Shown in pieces: positions 60,688-64,000 of a stretch of 64,000 bases of DNA. Location: positions 5,036,001 to 5,100,000 of the forward strand of contig JBBPUQ010000004.1 of the NCBI GenBank assembly GCA_038501195.1, given 5' to 3'. Numbering within the stretch: position 1 is the stretch's first letter; every line of letters begins with the position of its first letter. The notes below the pieces were generated by a model. It made no database searches and had not been told where the DNA came from. It saw nothing but the letters and a program-made list of their open reading frames with translations. Source of the DNA: Nemania diffusa. Its lineage: Eukaryota > Ascomycota > Sordariomycetes > Xylariales > Xylariaceae. A program made the translations under genes and the position numbers.

Positions 60688-63600
60688 CTGGACCAAGAGT
60701 TAAGGAATGAGTATGCGCCGCCTCGAAGTCCAAGCAAGCATTGGTCAAAACGGCAGTCAAGCAATGAGATGGACGGCTGGGCCATCTATGGCTTATGACG
60801 CGGTCAGGTAATGAAGAGGCGATTCAGCGCCACTCCTACCTTTAGTTATCCCGTCGCGTCTCTACAACTCACTTGTTTAAAATGTACGTGATACCAAAAA
60901 GATAGAGAACGCGTCTGTGCGGCAGCAGTGTACAGACTGCTTGGACGGTTCGTTTGGGAGAGGCCTTCGGGGGTTTTTTCCCTTTCTCGTTTGTCTAGAG
61001 CAAGAAGTCGATGGAGGTGATATGGGGTCATCATTGATATTGTGTAAATAACACAGAGGACACAATTATTTGCCTCCCACTCGTGCCGCACGGAGGAGAG
61101 GCTGTAGTTGAATCGGAAAAGGGTTCATTCTAGCGGACGTAGAGATTACTCGTCCGACAGGCTATCAGAACAGGAGAGGGCGTTGTTAAGTGCTATGGAC
61201 TAGGTACAGCGCCGTTAAGGCGGAAATACGAAGGACTAATCAGTGGAATTTGCCGTCTTCCTTTCCAGTGACCACACGCGAAGGTTGTATTTCCACATCA
61301 GTAAATCGTGCTAAGTAGTTGTGTCGTTGATATCCCTGAAATCATCATTCGCGTAGTCTGGGGGCATATTAACAGCTACGTCGTCTACTTTATAACCTAA
61401 TTTCCTTGACTTCTAGTCAATACTTATCAGATCGTCGTTATATCCCAAACCTTTTGGTCGCTAGTGGGAATTTTTAATAACTCAAGGTGTACATTGCTAT
61501 ATAGATTAACTCTCCAAAGTATGCTAGAATTGCGGGAAGATACGTCTTTGTTAATCACCACGAGACTATCAACAGAGTAGGTTCCGGTGAGAGATCCCCT
61601 TGATGTAGTTAGAATACTCTCTCAGTTCTCCAGGAGATAAAGTAGCCAGATCCTACAGGGTAGTTATATCTATGGTTTTGACCACATATATAGGACCTAT
61701 GGTCCCATCTAGGGACTCAGAAGGCCAGGAATCAATTGAATATCTCTATTGAGTCCTATACTACACCCTTCTTCCTAGCCGCTCCAGGTCTTCTGTGCAC
61801 TCTGTGACATAACCCTTAACACAATTCTACTTAAGTGTAGAAGTAACTACTTAACTTATAACAGTGATCTAAGAAAATTGTATACCTGATTAGCTACGGC
61901 CTCCTATATGCAGGAGAAGCCCCTTTGTTTATAGGAGCAGGCGACAGGTTCATATATACAACTATTTAGGGTGAAGGCTACTACACTAATGGTCAGAGAT
62001 CTAGATACAATGAGCTAGAAGGGCTGCAATCTAATGGTTTCTGTGAATCAGGGCAGATATTGACGGTAGATAGACGGGCGACTTATCGTGACTTGATCGT
62101 TTGGCGTTGGGGCATATATTTACATAAGTAAGTACTTAGTTCTTGTTGACATAGGTTTTTGATACTCTTAAATAGTATACCGAACTCATATTAATGAATT
62201 GGAATGACCCTACATATCTAGATATTAGGGGGGTTGGATGGATACTGTATAAATAGTGAGAAAGTTGCCCAGATTACGGTTCGGATGATATAGTTTATTC
62301 TACGTTTCTACATTAGTCGTTCTAGATGCCATGAAAGTAAAATTCTTGATTCTTCATATTCGGTGTTCGATAAATTGAATACAACTACCTACTAGCAGTA
62401 TCTACTCAAACATATCGCTAGCATACCAACGCCTCGAATCTAAGCAAGCGTCGAATCTAGTATATAATACGATAGGCAAGAGGGGATAGCCACATGCGTT
62501 GAATACAATTCTTGCTCGAAATATGAATTTGTACCCCTAATTGACCTTGGGAGTTTGACGCTTTAGCGGCCAATAGTCAAAAGTGATAGGTAATTTAGAG
62601 TCATTCGTGGGTTTATGTTCACAAGGCCTTCAATATGCGTCGTATCTATTAGCCAATGCTAAGAATATGATACCTTAGAATATCTGTGCCGTGAACTATG
62701 TACCGTAGTTCTTTGGACCATCACTCTCATGCATATGAATCACAAAACTAACTAGTCCCCATCACTCACATTGCATCAATATACGCAGTATATGTCACAG
62801 ATTCGGAATTTTCTCAAACTTGAATTTGAATGCTACCCCAAATATCATAGTGTAAGATAAACATGTTCTGATGAATCATAAGGCTTCTATACCCTCTGTC
62901 TATCTATATGTCTTATCAAGAGACTGAGATGAATAGGTACATGGATGCTCCGAGTCCGATAGAGGAAACTAGACTCGGCCATGCATTAATATAATTGCCA
63001 TTCTGCAGGCGGCCCTCGTGGGGGATATTAACCGGGGGAGAATCAAGGCAACTCGAGCCCCCTCGCCCATACACCTATCGTGAAAGTCTCCGAGGCCGCA
63101 AGCTCCCCCTCTCGGCCTTGAATCGCCGTGCTGATGGTTAGCAATTTAGGATTACGATAGGTGTTCGGCGAGCAAGGCCTAGACCGTAAGCATATATTGG
63201 TCTCACGGCATCCAATGTATTGATGACAGGCAGAAGGCCAACTCAGTCGAGTAGCGAATCGGTTGATCGGTGAATCGATGATCCTACAGAGCAAGACATG
63301 TCAAAGTAAGGCGGACGTTGGACAGCCCTTTCCCCGCTCTGTCTCGAGCAGGACAAATACCAGCCGTGTCTGAGAAGTCACGCAAAACGACGGCCAGGCG
63401 CAGCAGGCGACGGAAAAAGCAAACAAACGTGAAACAAACAGGCCTTTAGGAGAGGTGATAATGTACATAATTGCACAGCAATGATAACGAGGCCGCAAGC
63501 TTATTGGCCATATAATTAGCTAGCCTTCTTTTTCTCTACGAAAATATAGTGCTGGTTACGACTCTGGACACAATGGGGGAAGGTGATGAAGCCTGTTAGG

Positions 63601-64000
63601 AGACGAGGTTACGATATCACGAAATAGGTAGGTTTCAGTACCATTTTATCTATATAGAAGACTATTAGGAGTTCTAAGGGGTGTATAGGTATGCAAAAGC
63701 ATGGATGGACAATACTAAGGTAGGTAAGCAGGTGACGGATCGTGGTCTCGGGCAGTTGCTGTCATGACTTTCGATCGCCAGCGTCTACATACGCGCTATA
63801 CTGTAGTAGGTATCATGACTTATCAGTGAAACAGCGCATATATGCTCAGATAGAGCTGCCATGGTTCTCTATTGCCAGATACGGCATGTCTACCTAGGCA
63901 TGGCAAGCGAATAGCACGTAAGCCGCCCAGCATCTGGTCCGAAACAAAACGAAAGTCTTGTCAGCGCGCTTCCTGCACGCCCCTGACTGACGGCTTGTCG
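60688..64000. other. 3.3-kb region with no recognisable gene
   Basis: After the exportin stop and its 3' UTR, the sequence is moderately AT-rich with only short frames on either strand (for example 63043-63294 minus and 63301-63498 minus). None has recognisable domains or splice partners. It is rich in TATA/CTAG words from about 61300 to 62900 and could include a mildly degraded repeat, but I found no internal duplication by eye. Confidence 0.45.

Overview
The window comes from a filamentous ascomycete (Pezizomycotina, most likely a Sordariomycete). The evidence is short GT-AG introns with fungal branch sites, ascomycete-type proteins (a CID-RRM termination factor, DAD2, shugoshin, O-acetylhomoserine sulfhydrylase) and a 23-kb block stripped of G+C in the manner of repeat-induced point mutation (RIP). 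I rebuilt 11 genes, one of them cut by the window edge; nearly all needed intron joining.

Left arm (1-23.7 kb): mitochondrial citrate synthase (minus, partial); a Seb1/Nrd1-type RNA-binding termination factor (plus); a 1217-aa WD40 protein with a Thr/Ala tract and an acidic tract (minus, candidate Raf1/DIM-9 type heterochromatin factor); a long-chain acyl-CoA synthetase (minus); a small MARVEL-like membrane protein (plus); O-acetylhomoserine sulfhydrylase (plus); and a TPX2-like microtubule protein (minus). Intergenic spaces are long (0.6-2.4 kb).

Centre (about 23.9-47.3 kb): extremely AT-rich, with no intact gene. It is a transposon nest with readable layers. An outer Ty3/gypsy element (27312-44594) is split inside its reverse transcriptase by an inner Ty3/gypsy element (32593-41755), and both are RIP-degraded. 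A third, GC-normal, undamaged 1915-bp non-autonomous LTR element (39224-41138) sits inside the inner one, with identical 266-bp LTRs and a perfect 5-bp target duplication AAAAC. At the left edge of the block a 188-bp sequence lies beside a copy of itself that differs only by C-to-T and G-to-A changes.

Right arm (47.3-64 kb): DAD2 (DASH kinetochore ring, minus) and shugoshin (plus) share a 643-bp divergent promoter. They are followed by VPS29 (retromer, minus), alanine-glyoxylate aminotransferase (plus) and exportin-1/CRM1 (plus, 10 exons, one GC-AG intron). The last 3.3 kb show no gene.

The genes are mostly unrelated housekeeping loci. The links worth noting are the DAD2-shugoshin pair beside the AT-rich block, and the possible presence in the same window of a factor for marking such DNA. 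Exon coordinates were read by eye from splice signals, frame and family knowledge; no alignment or transcript data were available.
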